A DNA stretch of 64,000 nt. Source: Geobacter sp. Its GTDB lineage: Bacteria > Desulfobacterota > Desulfuromonadia > Geobacterales > Pseudopelobacteraceae. Location: NCBI GenBank assembly GCA_025360785.1, contig JANYBN010000127.1, forward strand, positions 1 through 64,000. The letters are read 5' to 3'. The notes below the pieces were generated by a model that saw only the letters and a program-made list of their open reading frames with translations, was not told where the DNA came from and made no database searches. Both the position numbers and the translations under genes were made by a program. Positions 19,315 to 33,253 of this stretch are shown here, one piece after another (the first letter of the stretch is position 1; each line of letters opens with the position of its first letter).

Positions 19315-20382
19315 ATGGCTCGCATAGATGCACTCTTTAACATGATGAAGGAGCAGGGAGCATCCGACCTGCACCTTTCCACCGGCAATCCCCCTATTTT
19401 TCGTCAGCGGGGCGAAATGGTGCGGCTCAATTTCAAGGCTCTGGGACATGAAGAACTGAAAACGATTCTGTTCGAGATCTTGAGTGAAAAGCAACAGGCA
19501 CAGTTCACCGAGACCAAGGATCTTGATTTTGCCTACGAAGTCCCCGGGTTGGCGCGCTTTCGCGGCAATATCATGATGCAGTATCGAGGGATCGCCGCTG
19601 TTTTCCGCATCATCCCCACAAAAATACTTTCGGCGGATGAACTGGGACTGCCGGAAGGGGTGCGTCGCATGACCAATTTCAAGAAGGGGATGGTTCTCGT
19701 CACCGGTCCGACCGGGTCCGGCAAATCCACGACTCTAGCCGGCATGATCGACCTGATCAACTCCACCCGCAAGGAACATATCCTGACTTTCGAGGATCCG
19801 CTGGAGTTCATTCATGAAAACAAGTTGTCACTAATGAATCAGCGACAGATCGGCGAGCACACCGAAAGCTTTGCCTCGGCCCTACGTGCGGCTCTTCGAG
19901 AAGATCCTGATGTCATACTGGTGGGTGAAATGCGCGACCTGACAACTATTCAACTCGCCATGAGCGCCGCCGAAACCGGGCATCTGGTCTTTGGAACCCT
20001 GCACACCAGCACCGCTGCCAAGACGGTCGACCGTATCATCGATGTTTTCCCGACCGACCAGCAGGAGCAGGTCCGCGCCATGCTGTCAGAATCGTTAAAA
20101 GGGGTTATCTGCCAGCAGCTTCTGAAAACAGCCGACGGCAAAGGACGCGTTGCAGCGCTGGAAATCATGCTCGGCACCCCGGCCATCGCCAACCTGATCC
20201 GTGAAGGGAAAACATTCCAGATCCCCTCCATCATGCAGACCGCCAAGAAGGACGGCATGCAGCTGCTGGATCAGCATCTGCTCGATCTGTTGAAAACTAA
20301 AATGGTCAACCCGGAAGAAGCCTATCGTTGCGCTGTTGACAAGAAACAGTTTGAGCAATACCTGACACCGGTAGACAAGTAG
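19315..20382 (+). CDS. pilT: type IV pilus retraction ATPase PilT
   Basis: ASDLHLSTGNPPIFR; Walker A VTGPTGSGKSTTLAGMID; LREDPDVILVGEMRD; AAETGHLVFGTLHTSTAAKTVDRIID. Confidence 0.97.
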   Translation: MARIDALFNMMKEQGASDLHLSTGNPPIFRQRGEMVRLNFKALGHEELKTILFEILSEKQQAQFTETKDLDFAYEVPGLARFRGNIMMQYRGIAAVFRIIPTKILSADELGLPEGVRRMTNFKKGMVLVTGPTGSGKSTTLAGMIDLINSTRKEHILTFEDPLEFIHENKLSLMNQRQIGEHTESFASALRAALREDPDVILVGEMRDLTTIQLAMSAAETGHLVFGTLHTSTAAKTVDRIIDVFPTDQQEQVRAMLSESLKGVICQQLLKTADGKGRVAALEIMLGTPAIANLIREGKTFQIPSIMQTAKKDGMQLLDQHLLDLLKTKMVNPEEAYRCAVDKKQFEQYLTPVDK

Positions 20383-20450
20383 ATCCTATCAGGAGATTTA
20401 TTCATGATCTCCGGCGTGATGTGGAGAGCTACTGCTGACAAGGCACCTGC

Positions 20451-21239
20451 ATGCAGATAGAACAGTCCATACGCCTTTCGGTTTTTGCCGGCGTCCTCCT
20501 GTTGGTCGCCCTTTGGGAGATCATCGCGCCACGACGTCCCCTGCAAGATAACAAGATCAGGCGCTGGCTTGCCAATCTGTCGCTGGTTGTTATCGACACC
20601 ATCTCAGTAAGGGTACTGTTCCCGATCCTCCCAGTTGCCTTGGCACAGATCGCCGAGACGCGCGGGTGGGGACTCTTCAATGCATTACAGATGACCTTCT
20701 GGCTCAAAATTATTCTGAGCATCCTCATTCTCGATTTCATTATTTATCTTCAGCACCTCCTGTTTCACTTTAACCCGATCTTATGGCGACTGCACCGGAT
20801 GCACCACACCGACCTGGATCTGGATGTTACCAGCGGCAATCGCTTCCATCCGCTGGAAATCATCATCTCGATGCTGATTAAAATGGCGGCGATCAGCGTT
20901 CTGGGTGCACCGGCACAGGCGGTGCTGGCCTTCGAGGTGGTGCTGAATGCGTGCGCCATGTTCAACCACGGTAATATCAAGCTTCCCGCCGCGTTAGACC
21001 GTCTTCTGCGCCTGTTCATCGTCACTCCGGATATGCACCGCGTTCATCATTCGGTTATTGTACGTGAGACCAACAGCAATTTCGGCTTCAACCTCCCATG
21101 GTGGGATCGAATCTGCGGAACCTATCGCTCCCAACCGGAAAAAGGCCATTTGGATATGACCATTGGGCTCAAGGAATACCGCGATCCGAAAAAACTAACC
21201 CTTCTTCGTCTCCTTGTTCAGCCGTTTACCTCTCCGTAA
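20451..21239 (+). CDS. sterol desaturase / fatty acid hydroxylase family membrane protein
   Basis: Histidine boxes HLLFH, HRMHH, HRVHHS with TM segments. Confidence 0.9.
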   Translation: MQIEQSIRLSVFAGVLLLVALWEIIAPRRPLQDNKIRRWLANLSLVVIDTISVRVLFPILPVALAQIAETRGWGLFNALQMTFWLKIILSILILDFIIYLQHLLFHFNPILWRLHRMHHTDLDLDVTSGNRFHPLEIIISMLIKMAAISVLGAPAQAVLAFEVVLNACAMFNHGNIKLPAALDRLLRLFIVTPDMHRVHHSVIVRETNSNFGFNLPWWDRICGTYRSQPEKGHLDMTIGLKEYRDPKKLTLLRLLVQPFTSP

Positions 21240-21368
21240 CTGACTCCAGATAAATCTGTAATAATCCAGTCGATACAACCTCAACAATCAAACATGTCAC
21301 CATATTTATATTGACATTCATATACTACGATATTACTTATAGCACTCTGCAAACCATCGGGAGATGAC

Positions 21369-21581
21369 ATGAAAGAACTGCTGGAATACAGGTTTCTGAT
21401 CCCGGTGGTTCTACTGCTCGGATTTGCCCCGTTTTATCCTCAACCGCACATCGTCGAAAAAATCAGGATGCTAATGGCAGGCACCCTGAAACGCCCGATC
21501 GATATCTTTGACCTTGCCTGGCATGCATGGCCGTTTGTGCTGTTGGCTTATCGAGTTGTACGGGATATTACTTCCCGGTAA
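21369..21581 (+). CDS. small hypothetical membrane protein
   Basis: 70 aa with two hydrophobic segments; upstream GGGAGATGAC; followed by the rhodanese gene on the same strand. Confidence 0.6.
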   Translation: MKELLEYRFLIPVVLLLGFAPFYPQPHIVEKIRMLMAGTLKRPIDIFDLAWHAWPFVLLAYRVVRDITSR

Positions 21582-21605
21582 AGTGGACCTTCCAAAGGAG
21601 TTACC

Positions 21606-21914
21606 ATGCAAGCCAAAGATTTATTTCAACTTATGAAAGCAAAAAGTTCACCACCGGTCATTGATGTCCGAAGCGGCGGCGAATTTGCCAGCGGTCACAT
21701 ACCAGGAGCGATCCACGCCCAGACCTGGAAGATTCTGCTGAAAATGGTGCGTTTACCTGAAGATAAGAACGCCGAACTGGTCGTCACCTGCGAGATGGGT
21801 CCCCGCGCCCAGATGGCTCAAGGACTTTTGGGAATGTATGGCTACCGGAACGTGTCACTTCTTGAGGGGCATATGGCGGGATGGCGGCGGTCCGGACTGC
21901 CGCTGGACAAGTAG
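21606..21914 (+). CDS. rhodanese-like domain protein
   Basis: PPVIDVRSGGEFASGHIPGAIHA ... VVTCEMGPRAQMAQGLL. CEMGPRA replaces the usual C-x-x-G-x-R loop form. Confidence 0.88.
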   Translation: MQAKDLFQLMKAKSSPPVIDVRSGGEFASGHIPGAIHAQTWKILLKMVRLPEDKNAELVVTCEMGPRAQMAQGLLGMYGYRNVSLLEGHMAGWRRSGLPLDK

Positions 21915-21982
21915 CCGATTGACTACCTGTACGCACTGGTTCAATCGAATATTCATTTGATTACACTTCGTTTCAGTACAAA

Positions 21983-22018
21983 AAAAGCGTGACAGGCATT
22001 TGGCCGGTCCCGCTTTTT
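21983..22018 (-). terminator. terminator-like hairpin after tyrS (possibly bidirectional)
   Basis: AAAAAGCG...CGCTTTTT stem with one internal mismatch between convergent genes. Confidence 0.7.
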
Positions 22019-22034
22019 AAATAGTATATATTCG

Positions 22035-23246
22035 CTACACAATCACAATCCTCGCAAAGCGGCGTTTGCCGATCTGGACAATATGCTCACCCGTTGCGGT
22101 CAACTCAAGATTGGTATCGCTGACTTTTTCACCATCCAGCTTTACACCCCCCTGATCAATCGCACGGCGCCCTTCACCGTTTGACTTGGTCAGGCCGGCT
22201 TCAGTCATGGCTCTGGCCAGCAGGATCACACCGTCAATCATCGTGTAGCTGACTTGCGGCATATCCTCAGGAATCTCATTTTCCTTGAATCTCTTGACGA
22301 AATTTTCTTCAGCAATTGCCCCGGTTCCGGCTCCATGGAAGCGGGAAACGATCTCGCGGCCAAGCTGTTTTTTGGCGGCCATCGGGTGCAGCAAATGATC
22401 CTTGAGATCACGCTTCAACAGTTCAAGCTCAGCAAGAGTCTTGTCGGAGAGGAGTTCGTAGTAGCGGAGCATCAGATCATCCGAAATAGACATGACCTTG
22501 CCGAAAATCTCGTCGGCCGGCTCGCTGATACCGATATAGTTGCCAAGCGACTTGGACATCTTGTTGATCCCGTCCAACCCCTCCAGCAGCGGCATAGTCA
22601 GCACACACTGCGGTGACTGGCCCCATTCACGCTGAAGCTCGCGCCCCATCAACAGGTTGAACTTCTGGTCGGTCCCCCCCAGTTCGACATCAGCCTTCAT
22701 TTCCACCGAGTCATACCCCTGGATCAGCGGATAGAGGAATTCATGGATCGCGATCGGCTGCTGGCTGGTAAAGCGTTTGTGAAAATCATCCCGTTCCAGC
22801 ATGCGGGCCATGGTACACTTGGAGGCCAGGGCTATCATGCCGCTTGACCCAAGTTCGTTCAACCAGGTGGAGTTAAAGACGACCTTGGTCTTTTCCGGAT
22901 CGAGAATCTTGAAGACCTGCTCCTTATAAGTTTCGGCATTACGGAGCACATCCTCGCGGGTCAGCACCTTGCGGGTTTCGGATTTGCCGGTCGGATCGCC
23001 GATCATGCCGGTAAAATCGCCGATCAGAAAATTAACCTCGTGCCCGAGCTGTTGGAACTGGCGTAGCTTCTGGATCAGTACCGTATGTCCCAGATGCAGG
23101 TCGGGCGCGGTCGGGTCGAAACCCGCCTTTATTACCAACGGGACGCCGGTAGAAATCGACTTTGTCAATTTCTCTTCCAGCTCCTTTTCAATCAGCACCT
23201 CAACGGTACCCCGCTTGATAACGGCCATCTGTTCGGATACGGACAT
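22035..23246 (-). CDS. tyrS: tyrosyl-tRNA synthetase
   Basis: [37 protein letters not shown]-terminal S4-like domain. Confidence 0.97.
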   Translation of the reverse strand: MSVSEQMAVIKRGTVEVLIEKELEEKLTKSISTGVPLVIKAGFDPTAPDLHLGHTVLIQKLRQFQQLGHEVNFLIGDFTGMIGDPTGKSETRKVLTREDVLRNAETYKEQVFKILDPEKTKVVFNSTWLNELGSSGMIALASKCTMARMLERDDFHKRFTSQQPIAIHEFLYPLIQGYDSVEMKADVELGGTDQKFNLLMGRELQREWGQSPQCVLTMPLLEGLDGINKMSKSLGNYIGISEPADEIFGKVMSISDDLMLRYYELLSDKTLAELELLKRDLKDHLLHPMAAKKQLGREIVSRFHGAGTGAIAEENFVKRFKENEIPEDMPQVSYTMIDGVILLARAMTEAGLTKSNGEGRRAIDQGGVKLDGEKVSDTNLELTATGEHIVQIGKRRFARIVIV

Positions 23247-23277
23247 GATTACTCCTAAAATATATGCGTGCTAAAGT

Positions 23278-24063
23278 TTAGCAGGGTATATTTATTCTCT
23301 CGATACTAAGCGCCTTGCCGCTCTGTTCATCAACACCGATCACCACGGCATTCAGGCGGATGTCCTTCTTGGCCACTTCAAATTTGGCCGGCAACTGGGT
23401 CAAAAAGCGGTGAATAGTCTCTTCCTTCCCCATACCTATTACCGAATCAAAACTGCCGGTCATGCCGGCGTCTGTCAAAAAAGCCGTTCCTTGCGGGAGA
23501 ATCCGTTCATCAGCGGTCTGAACGTGGGTATGGGTACCGACCAAGGCGCTGATCTGACCATCCAGATACCATCCTAACGCCGATTTTTCCGAGGTGGCCT
23601 CGGCGTGAAAATCGACAAAAATAATCGACGTTTCCTGTTTAAGACGCTTTATTTCACGATCGGCGACCAGAAAAGGACACTCCAGGGTTTTCATAAAAAC
23701 CCTCCCCTCCAGATTGAGAACGCCGACCTTGACCCCTCCGGGAGTTGTCAGAATAGCGCTACCGTTTCCGAGCGCACCGGCAGGATAGTTGGCTGGACGC
23801 AGTATGCGTCTGTCGGCAAGTATCAGCGACACCTGCTCTTTCTTGTCCCAGATGTGATTGCCGCCAGTCAGCAGGTGAATACCGTGGCCGAACAACTCTT
23901 TGGCCACCTCAACCGTCAGTCCAAAACCGCCGGCTGAATTTTCACCATTAGCGATCACGATATCGATCGTATGCCGGTCCACCAGGCGATGCAACTCACG
24001 CGACATCGCCTGTCGGCCCGGTTTACCGACAATATCGCCTACGAATAGTATTTTAACGGGCAT
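23278..24063 (-). CDS. TIGR00282/YmdB family metallophosphoesterase
   Basis: [64 protein letters not shown]. Confidence 0.94.
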   Translation of the reverse strand: MPVKILFVGDIVGKPGRQAMSRELHRLVDRHTIDIVIANGENSAGGFGLTVEVAKELFGHGIHLLTGGNHIWDKKEQVSLILADRRILRPANYPAGALGNGSAILTTPGGVKVGVLNLEGRVFMKTLECPFLVADREIKRLKQETSIIFVDFHAEATSEKSALGWYLDGQISALVGTHTHVQTADERILPQGTAFLTDAGMTGSFDSVIGMGKEETIHRFLTQLPAKFEVAKKDIRLNAVVIGVDEQSGKALSIERINIPC

Positions 24064-25615
24064 ATTCTACTGAACGTGTTTCGCGGATAACATTGACCTT
24101 GATCTGACCCGGATAGGTCATTTCAGCCTCGATCTTCTTGGCAATATCACGGGCCATAACCACTGACTGATCATCGCTGACCTGATCGCTGGAAACCATG
24201 ACGCGAATCTCGCGACCTGCCTGGATGGCAAATGATGACTGCACACCGCTGAACGATGTTGCAATACGCTCCAGATCACCAAGACGCTTAACGTAGGTTT
24301 CCATCATCTCGCGCCTGGCACCGGGACGTGCGCCGGAAAGCGCATCGGCGGCCTGCACCAGAATCGCCAGCACAGAATTCGGCTTTTCATCTTCGTGATG
24401 CGCCATGATGGCGTGAACGATCTTGGGTGTTTCCCCGTATTTGCGAGCGAGCTCCGCTCCGATGACGGCATGCGAACCTTCAACTTCATGATCGACCGCT
24501 TTGCCCAGGTCATGCAGAAGTCCGGCGCGTTTGGCCTGTTTGACGTTGATTCCGAGTTCGGCAGCCATAATACCGCAGAGGAAAGCAACTTCCAGAGAGT
24601 GTAAATAAACATTCTGGGTATAGGAGGTGCGGTATTTCAGGCGTCCAATCAATTTGAGAACTTCGGGGTGGATGCCGTGTACTCCCAGGTCAAAAGCGGC
24701 CTGCTCTCCGGCTTCTTTAATTGACAGTTCAACCTCTTCGGTTGACTTTGCTACGACCTCTTCGATGCGGCCGGGATGAATGCGGCCATCGGCAAGAAGC
24801 TTTTCAAGTGACAAACGCGCTACCTCGCGGCGTACCGGATTAAACCCGGACAAAATTACCGCTTCAGGTGTATCGTCAATAATCAAATCGATGCCGGTTG
24901 CTGCTTCCAGAGCGCGAATGTTGCGCCCCTCGCGGCCGATAATACGACCCTTCATCTCGTCAGAGGGGAGCGGCACGACTGAGACTGTACGTTCAGCCAC
25001 GTATTCACCAGCGTAACGCTGAATGGCAAGCGCCATGATTTCCTTGGCTTTTTTGTCGCCGGTTTCCCGGGCTTCATCTTCAATAGCCCTGATGATCTTG
25101 GCGGCGTCGTGCTTGGCCTCAGTCTCCATCGAGTTCATCAGCTCTTTCTTGGCTTCAGCTGCCGACATACCGGAAATCTGCTCCAGTCTGGCGATTTGGA
25201 CGTCTGTCGCTTTTTTCAACTCTGCATCCCTAAGGTCGAGCGCTTGCTCTTTTTGAGAGACAACCTGCTCCTTCTTCAGGACATCCATCTCTTTCTGGTC
25301 AATCAGGCCAGCCTTCTTATCGAGATTTTCTTCCTTCTGAGTCAGCCGTTTTTCAAGGATCTGCAGATCCTTGCTTTTTTCGTTCGTTTTGCGCTCATGC
25401 TCTTCCTTCGCCTGAATCGCTAAATCCTTCGCCTTGAGCTGCGCCTCCTTGGTGATGGTATCAGCTTCGCGGCGGGCATCGTCGAGCACCTTGCCTGCCA
25501 GCTCTTCGGCCTGCTTAAGAATCGATCCCGAATCCTTCTTGTTGAGCTTGTTGCCGGCAAAATAAGCTCCGGCAGCGACAATCAGAATGATAACAACACT
25601 AATAATCATTTCCAT
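24053..25615 (-). CDS. rny: ribonuclease Y
   Basis: N-terminal TM and coiled coil; KH domain [46 protein letters not shown] domain [19 protein letters not shown]. Confidence 0.97.
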   Translation of the reverse strand: MEMIISVVIILIVAAGAYFAGNKLNKKDSGSILKQAEELAGKVLDDARREADTITKEAQLKAKDLAIQAKEEHERKTNEKSKDLQILEKRLTQKEENLDKKAGLIDQKEMDVLKKEQVVSQKEQALDLRDAELKKATDVQIARLEQISGMSAAEAKKELMNSMETEAKHDAAKIIRAIEDEARETGDKKAKEIMALAIQRYAGEYVAERTVSVVPLPSDEMKGRIIGREGRNIRALEAATGIDLIIDDTPEAVILSGFNPVRREVARLSLEKLLADGRIHPGRIEEVVAKSTEEVELSIKEAGEQAAFDLGVHGIHPEVLKLIGRLKYRTSYTQNVYLHSLEVAFLCGIMAAELGINVKQAKRAGLLHDLGKAVDHEVEGSHAVIGAELARKYGETPKIVHAIMAHHEDEKPNSVLAILVQAADALSGARPGARREMMETYVKRLGDLERIATSFSGVQSSFAIQAGREIRVMVSSDQVSDDQSVVMARDIAKKIEAEMTYPGQIKVNVIRETRSVEYAR

Positions 25616-25664
25616 ACTATATCAACCTCCTGTATATGAATCCGGGCCGCCTGGCGAACTCCGG

Positions 25665-26231
25665 TTACTTCTTTATACGGACTATTCGTGTATCCGTAAC
25701 CACGATCTCCATAGGAATATCGTGAGCATCTGCCGGGACATGACTTTCAACAAGCTGGAAGTCATGACAGAGACCGACCAGGTGGGCTTTACGACCGGGG
25801 TGCTGCAAAAAACGGTCATAGAATCCTTTGCCATAGCCGATCCGGTGACCTGACAGGTCGAAAGCGACTCCAGGGACGACGATCAGATCAGCTTCGTCAG
25901 CATGGTGATCAACCCCGGTCGGACACGGTTCCAGGATACCAAAAGCACCTTCCCTTAACTCCTCGACAGCCTCAACTCGGCGAAAAACCATCTGATGGCC
26001 GCATACAGCCGGGTACAGCACACGCTTCCCGGCCTTAAACGCATCGGCCAGAATCAGCCCCGTATCAGTCTCGTTGTGTGCTGGAGCATATAGCGCCAGG
26101 CACTCGGCCCGGACATACTCATCAAGCGAGAGCAGGTTGAACTGGGCAGCGCAACTGGATGCGTACCATGAATCATGGCTGAGTGCACGGCGCTGTGCCA
26201 GCAACTGCGAACGGAGCGAACGCTTGGGCAT
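25665..26231 (-). CDS. 5-formyltetrahydrofolate cyclo-ligase
   Basis: DLIVVPGVAFDLSGHRIGYGKGFYDRFL motif. Confidence 0.94.
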   Translation of the reverse strand: MPKRSLRSQLLAQRRALSHDSWYASSCAAQFNLLSLDEYVRAECLALYAPAHNETDTGLILADAFKAGKRVLYPAVCGHQMVFRRVEAVEELREGAFGILEPCPTGVDHHADEADLIVVPGVAFDLSGHRIGYGKGFYDRFLQHPGRKAHLVGLCHDFQLVESHVPADAHDIPMEIVVTDTRIVRIKK

Positions 26232-26239
26232 ACGAATTC

Positions 26240-26500
26240 TTTCAATACGGCATGTGAGGATTGGCCCCGAAAAGAATCGGGACGGTCGACCAGGGAGGCT
26301 GAAGAGGAGAAAAAGGCTTGAGTACCGTCAGGTAAATGTGATGATTACGGTTATGCTACTCAGAAGCGTTTTTTCCTTTCAGTGAGGATATATTCAACGG
26401 GCGTTACACATATTTTAATCAGACGCTTTAGCCACAACGTTTGACGAACCCGGTCAGCAGTAAAATTATGCGAATATATGATCAAGTCTCCCTGAGAGAC
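26240..26500 (-). ncRNA. candidate 6S RNA (ssrS) locus; boundaries approximate
   Basis: Noncoding gap of about 280 nt between zapA and fau, the classic ssrS position; contains a long imperfect hairpin at 26299-26382 (CTGAA-AGG-AAAAA-CTT-GAGTA-CCGT / ACGG-TACTC-AAG-TTTTT-CCT-TTCAG). Confidence 0.4.
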
Positions 26501-26509
26501 CATGTAAAT

Positions 26510-26782
26510 TCAAACCGTTTCCAGCGCTGCGATCATAGAACTGATTCTGTTATCGATGCCGGCATCCTGCTCTCGCCGGGAGCGAAGCTCAATCAACTCT
26601 TCAGAAGTATTCAGCAGAGCCAGCGTCAGTACCAATTGAGCATCACCACTTTTTAGAGCGCTGCCGATATCTTGAAGCTTCCCATTTACGAAGGCTTCGA
26701 CCGCCTTAACCTTTGCCTCGGGAGCAGAACTCCGAACTGAAAGTTCACGACCCAGAACTGTCACTGCATGGCTTGTTTTCAT
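26510..26782 (-). CDS. zapA: cell division protein ZapA
   Basis: MKTSHAVTVLGRELSVRSSAPEAKVKAVEAFVNGKLQDI; size and context with zapB and fau. Confidence 0.9.
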   Translation of the reverse strand: MKTSHAVTVLGRELSVRSSAPEAKVKAVEAFVNGKLQDIGSALKSGDAQLVLTLALLNTSEELIELRSRREQDAGIDNRISSMIAALETV

Positions 26783-26802
26783 ACAATGACCACGGGCACT
26801 GG

Positions 26803-26979
26803 TTAAATTCCGTCCAGCTTGCCAAGGATGGCATCTACACGGGACTTGAAGCCCTCACGGTCGCTTGATAGCCGCTGTATTTCATCATTCAGACGCGCAT
26901 TTTCTTCTTTCAGAGCGCTATACTTCTCGACGATGTCGCCGATTTTCTTTTCAAGTACTTCTATCAGTTCTTGGTTCAT
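26803..26979 (-). CDS. zapB: ZapB-like small coiled-coil cell division protein
   Basis: MNQELIEVLEKKIGDIVEKYSALKEENARLNDEIQRLSSDREGFKSRVDAILGKLDGI; heptad coiled coil adjacent to zapA. Confidence 0.8.
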   Translation of the reverse strand: MNQELIEVLEKKIGDIVEKYSALKEENARLNDEIQRLSSDREGFKSRVDAILGKLDGI

Positions 26980-27097
26980 AGGTTCCGTTTCCTTTCGAGG
27001 GTGATCACTATACGAAGGGGCAGACACAAAGTCAAGCCCTAATTGATTGAAATAGCAGAGATCCGTGACGTTCTTACCCTTTACTCGCCTTGTTTTT

Positions 27098-28171
27098 TCA
27101 GGCTTGAAAAAGGGCATCCGTGAACTCCTGAGGATCAAAGTCCCGCAGATCTTCAATTGATTCACCGACACCAATAAAACGGACCGGCAGGGCAAATTCA
27201 TGACTGACCGCTACCACAATCCCGCCTTTGGCAGTACCGTCCAGCTTTGTAAGGGCCAATCCGGTAACACCGGCGGCTTCTTTGAAGAGTCGGGCCTGGG
27301 AAAGTGCATTCTGACCGGTTGCGGCATCCAGAACCAACAAGGTCTCATGCGGAGCGCCGGGAATTTCTCGGTCGATCACACGGCGGATCTTCTTCATTTC
27401 CTCCATCAGATTAACTTTGGTATGCAGACGACCGGCTGTATCTATGATCAGTACATCAACATCACGCGCTACTGCAGCCTTACATGCATCAAAGACAACC
27501 GCTGACGGGTCGGCTCCTTCTTTATGTCGAATTACATCCACACCGGAGCGAGATCCCCAGACGATCAACTGTTCGGCTGCGGCGGCCCGGAAGGTATCGG
27601 CCGCTGCCAGCAGCACTTTGCTGCCTGAAGCGGAGAAACGCGAGGCCAACTTGCCAATGGTCGTGGTTTTACCAACGCCGTTGACGCCGATCACCAGCAA
27701 CACAAACAGCTTCTGGCTGCCGATATCAAGCGGATGATGATGAGCGATCAGCCGAGAGAGAATCTCTTCTTTCAGTGCCGCCCGCAATGCCTCGCCATCC
27801 TTCAGTTCGTTACGCCCCAGACGCTGTTCCAAAGTGCGGATCAACTCAACGGTCGTCTTGACGCCGATATCCGAGGTGATAAGTATTTCTTCCAACTCTT
27901 CCAGAGCATCAGCATCGATTGCCTTTTTACCCAGCACCAACGCATCAATGCGCCCCACCAGACCATCTCTGGTCTTCTTCAGGCCAGACTTCAGCCGTTC
28001 GAAAAAACCGGGTTTAGTTGCCGTTTCCTGTACAATTGGCTCCTGGTACAGAGCTGATTCCTGCACAGATGCTTCCGGTGATGTTTGAGGGATGTCTGTA
28101 GATGTAGATTCCGTACCGGATATTTTGTCGATCAGACCCCGGAAAAAACCTTTATTCTCTTGTAGTCCCAT
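27098..28171 (-). CDS. ftsY: signal recognition particle receptor FtsY
   Basis: [63 protein letters not shown]. Confidence 0.97.
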   Translation of the reverse strand: MGLQENKGFFRGLIDKISGTESTSTDIPQTSPEASVQESALYQEPIVQETATKPGFFERLKSGLKKTRDGLVGRIDALVLGKKAIDADALEELEEILITSDIGVKTTVELIRTLEQRLGRNELKDGEALRAALKEEILSRLIAHHHPLDIGSQKLFVLLVIGVNGVGKTTTIGKLASRFSASGSKVLLAAADTFRAAAAEQLIVWGSRSGVDVIRHKEGADPSAVVFDACKAAVARDVDVLIIDTAGRLHTKVNLMEEMKKIRRVIDREIPGAPHETLLVLDAATGQNALSQARLFKEAAGVTGLALTKLDGTAKGGIVVAVSHEFALPVRFIGVGESIEDLRDFDPQEFTDALFQA

Positions 28172-28527
28172 CAGATTTCCTTTCTCAGCTCAATGATTGC
28201 CAGACGTAAATAGTGCAACGCCAGCACCACTGTGCAACTGCGTTCAAGGTACATGACAAGCGAATAATCCTGATTGATGCAGCCGATGATCAGATGACCT
28301 AAGTTGGAGGTAACAACAACGTCCTCGACCTCGCCTATTTGTGCGGAACTTTGCATATCCTTGAGTCGCGCCAGGATAATGCCCTTATGAGCGGCAATGA
28401 AGCGAATATCATAAGGATCACAATGGCAGTGTTCCATGACCGCTTCACCTTCCCAGTCCACCAGAATTGCTCCGATTGCCTGTGGCACCTGATCCACCAG
28501 ATCCTTCAGAATCGCTTCAAATGACAT
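28171..28527 (-). CDS. roadblock/LC7 domain protein
   Basis: 118 aa MSFEAILKDLVDQVPQAIGAILVDWEGEAVM...; SD CAGGAG before ATG at 28527; stop overlaps the ftsY start. Confidence 0.82.
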   Translation of the reverse strand: MSFEAILKDLVDQVPQAIGAILVDWEGEAVMEHCHCDPYDIRFIAAHKGIILARLKDMQSSAQIGEVEDVVVTSNLGHLIIGCINQDYSLVMYLERSCTVVLALHYLRLAIIELRKEI

Positions 28528-28741
28528 GACTAACTCCTGATTCAAGTAAATATCAGCATACAAATTTCAATCGCAAACATGGTGAATCAAAACCGGCAAA
28601 ATCCAGGCTCATTCCGGATGGTACATATATCATAGTACAATGCAAAAGGTGAGTGACAAAAGAGATCCGAAAATGCCTGCTGCGGCATATTTGTCGTCCG
28701 GGCAAACCGGCACACTTCGTGTTTCCTTAATATGAATGCAG

Positions 28742-28769
28742 AAAGGCCGGCAATATGCCAGCCTTTCAT
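28742..28769 (-). terminator. terminator-like hairpin after purA
   Basis: GAAAGGCTGGCATATTGCCGGCCTTTC; strong stem without a clear U tract. Confidence 0.5.
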
Positions 28770-28794
28770 TGTCTACGATGTGATACTCAGAATA

Positions 28795-31397
<2,603 letters not shown>

Positions 31398-31501
31398 GTA
31401 TCCTTTTAATTTAAATAGCGGCCTAACTCTAGTTAGGAGAGCCGGGATTTCAGCAAACAGTAGATTGTCGCAAAATCCGGTTCTCATGTCAAAACAAAAG
31501 G

Positions 31502-32485
31502 CTATCGAGCACTCTCAGTATCCGGAACTTTTACGTTCGGTGTCGGCGTAACGAGGACTGGCGCCTCAACAGCGCTTTTTGATGCCGGCGCCTGTTTTGG
31601 AGCCTGTTTCGCCGCTGGAGCGGATTCAGTCGGCGCAGTTTTTTCCTGAAGTGACGGCACTTTACCATCTGCAGTTGCAGCCCCCTTTGCCTGTTTGTCA
31701 ACATCATGCTTGATCAGCGAAGTCATATCATCAAACAATCTTCCGTAAACTTCCGGCTCCTGGGTTTCACGGAGCAGGAAGTCACTCTTTTTCTGTTCCA
31801 GAGTCCGACGGATGCCGTCAAGTGACTTGAAGCGCACCTCCGTTTTCCGGGACAGATTCGCCTCGGATTCGCTGAAATCAGGATACTGAAGGTTGACCAG
31901 TGGGTAATAGGTCAGAAGTCGTCCGCGAAAATTTGGATATTCCCAAAGAACGGTTCCGTCTGGCCCGATTATCTGGGCTGTCATCGTCAAAAAGTTAAAG
32001 TTGGTTTCAAGTGAGGTCATCAGATTACTGGAGTAGAGTTTACTGTTTCTGGATAGACCACTTACGACAATGACCATGACTGCATCCAGCCTGTTTTTCT
32101 TTATATAGGCGTTTATCTCATTATTCTTCCAAAAATATTTGTTGTACTGAATATCGGCATCATTCCGTTTTTCACGCCTGGACATGAGTGAACTGAAAAG
32201 CTGTTGAGGTTCTTCAGCCTGCAAAGTGACCGCATAAAAGTTGCCGGTGCTTTGTAATTTGCGAACAAACAACGGTTCGTATTTTCGGTTAAGATCGGAA
32301 ATGAGCGGGAGCAGAAGCTCTTTTTGAGGATAGTTTATGTCGGAATCGGTATCGATAAATATTGGTGCGACTCCTAGCACCTTTACTTTTTCGGCGAAGT
32401 TTTCGGCCGGGATATTGTAATAATTCTGGGCACAGCCGAGCATTGTACCGGCAACAAACAGCAAACCAACAGCGAATAGTTTCAT
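31502..32485 (-). CDS. hypothetical lipoprotein
   Basis: [18 protein letters not shown] lipobox; Ala/Pro/Lys-rich C-terminal tail. Confidence 0.8.
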   Translation of the reverse strand: MKLFAVGLLFVAGTMLGCAQNYYNIPAENFAEKVKVLGVAPIFIDTDSDINYPQKELLLPLISDLNRKYEPLFVRKLQSTGNFYAVTLQAEEPQQLFSSLMSRREKRNDADIQYNKYFWKNNEINAYIKKNRLDAVMVIVVSGLSRNSKLYSSNLMTSLETNFNFLTMTAQIIGPDGTVLWEYPNFRGRLLTYYPLVNLQYPDFSESEANLSRKTEVRFKSLDGIRRTLEQKKSDFLLRETQEPEVYGRLFDDMTSLIKHDVDKQAKGAATADGKVPSLQEKTAPTESAPAAKQAPKQAPASKSAVEAPVLVTPTPNVKVPDTESAR

Positions 32486-32554
32486 GATTTATACTCCGAT
32501 TGTGGATATTTGATTAGAACCTGGTCCGGGCTAAATCCGATAGCGGCAATTCTC

Positions 32555-32568
32555 CGGAAGCGCTTCCG
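32555..32568. promoter_or_regulatory. perfect 14-bp palindrome CGGAAGCGCTTCCG; candidate operator
   Basis: 70 bp upstream of the lipoprotein start codon. Confidence 0.3.
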
Positions 32569-32929
32569 AATCGGGAAGCCGGATTTCAAAAAGCAAACTC
32601 ACCATCCCAGTAAATACGCTCGACTATGATATAGTCTTTGACATTAGCTATGAACTTATACCAGAAAGAATGGTCGTTATCTACTCAATTTGAGCGGATG
32701 GGCTGTAGTTGCTGCTGCGTTTATTTGAAAACAATTTGATGCTATAACCAGACATCCGACATCAATGAAACCGGCCACGATATCCAGACTGATCCGGTGA
32801 CCGCTCAGGCCGACAAACCGTTCCCCGGATTACCGTTTCATATGCCAAAAGCCGGTGAAAAACACTAAAAATCGTGTTTACCTGTAATCACATACCAGAT
32901 AAAGTTACCAAGAGACGAGAGAGGTTGAA

Positions 32930-33253
32930 ATGGCTATTGAAATCAAGGAGGCAGATATAAAGGTCGAATTCTACCGAGGCTCCGGGCCTGGGGGGCAGCA
33001 TCGCAACACGACCGATTCGGCCGTGCGCATCCGCCATCTGCCGACCGGGATCGTTGCTCAGGCCTCGGAAAATCGCAGCCAGTTTCAAAACCGCGAGGTC
33101 GCAATGGAGCGTTTGCGAGTCGCACTGGAGCGGCGCGAACGTAAGACCAAGAAGCGGATCTCTACCCGAGTGCCGAAGCGAACCAAAGAAGCACGTCTCA
33201 CCGACAAAAGGATAACATCTGATAAAAAACGATTGCGTACATCCTTTGATTAG
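32930..33253 (+). CDS. standalone GGQ-domain peptide chain release factor-like protein
   Basis: [49 protein letters not shown] with basic C-terminal tail; SD GAGAGAGG. Confidence 0.92.
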   Translation: MAIEIKEADIKVEFYRGSGPGGQHRNTTDSAVRIRHLPTGIVAQASENRSQFQNREVAMERLRVALERRERKTKKRISTRVPKRTKEARLTDKRITSDKKRLRTSFD

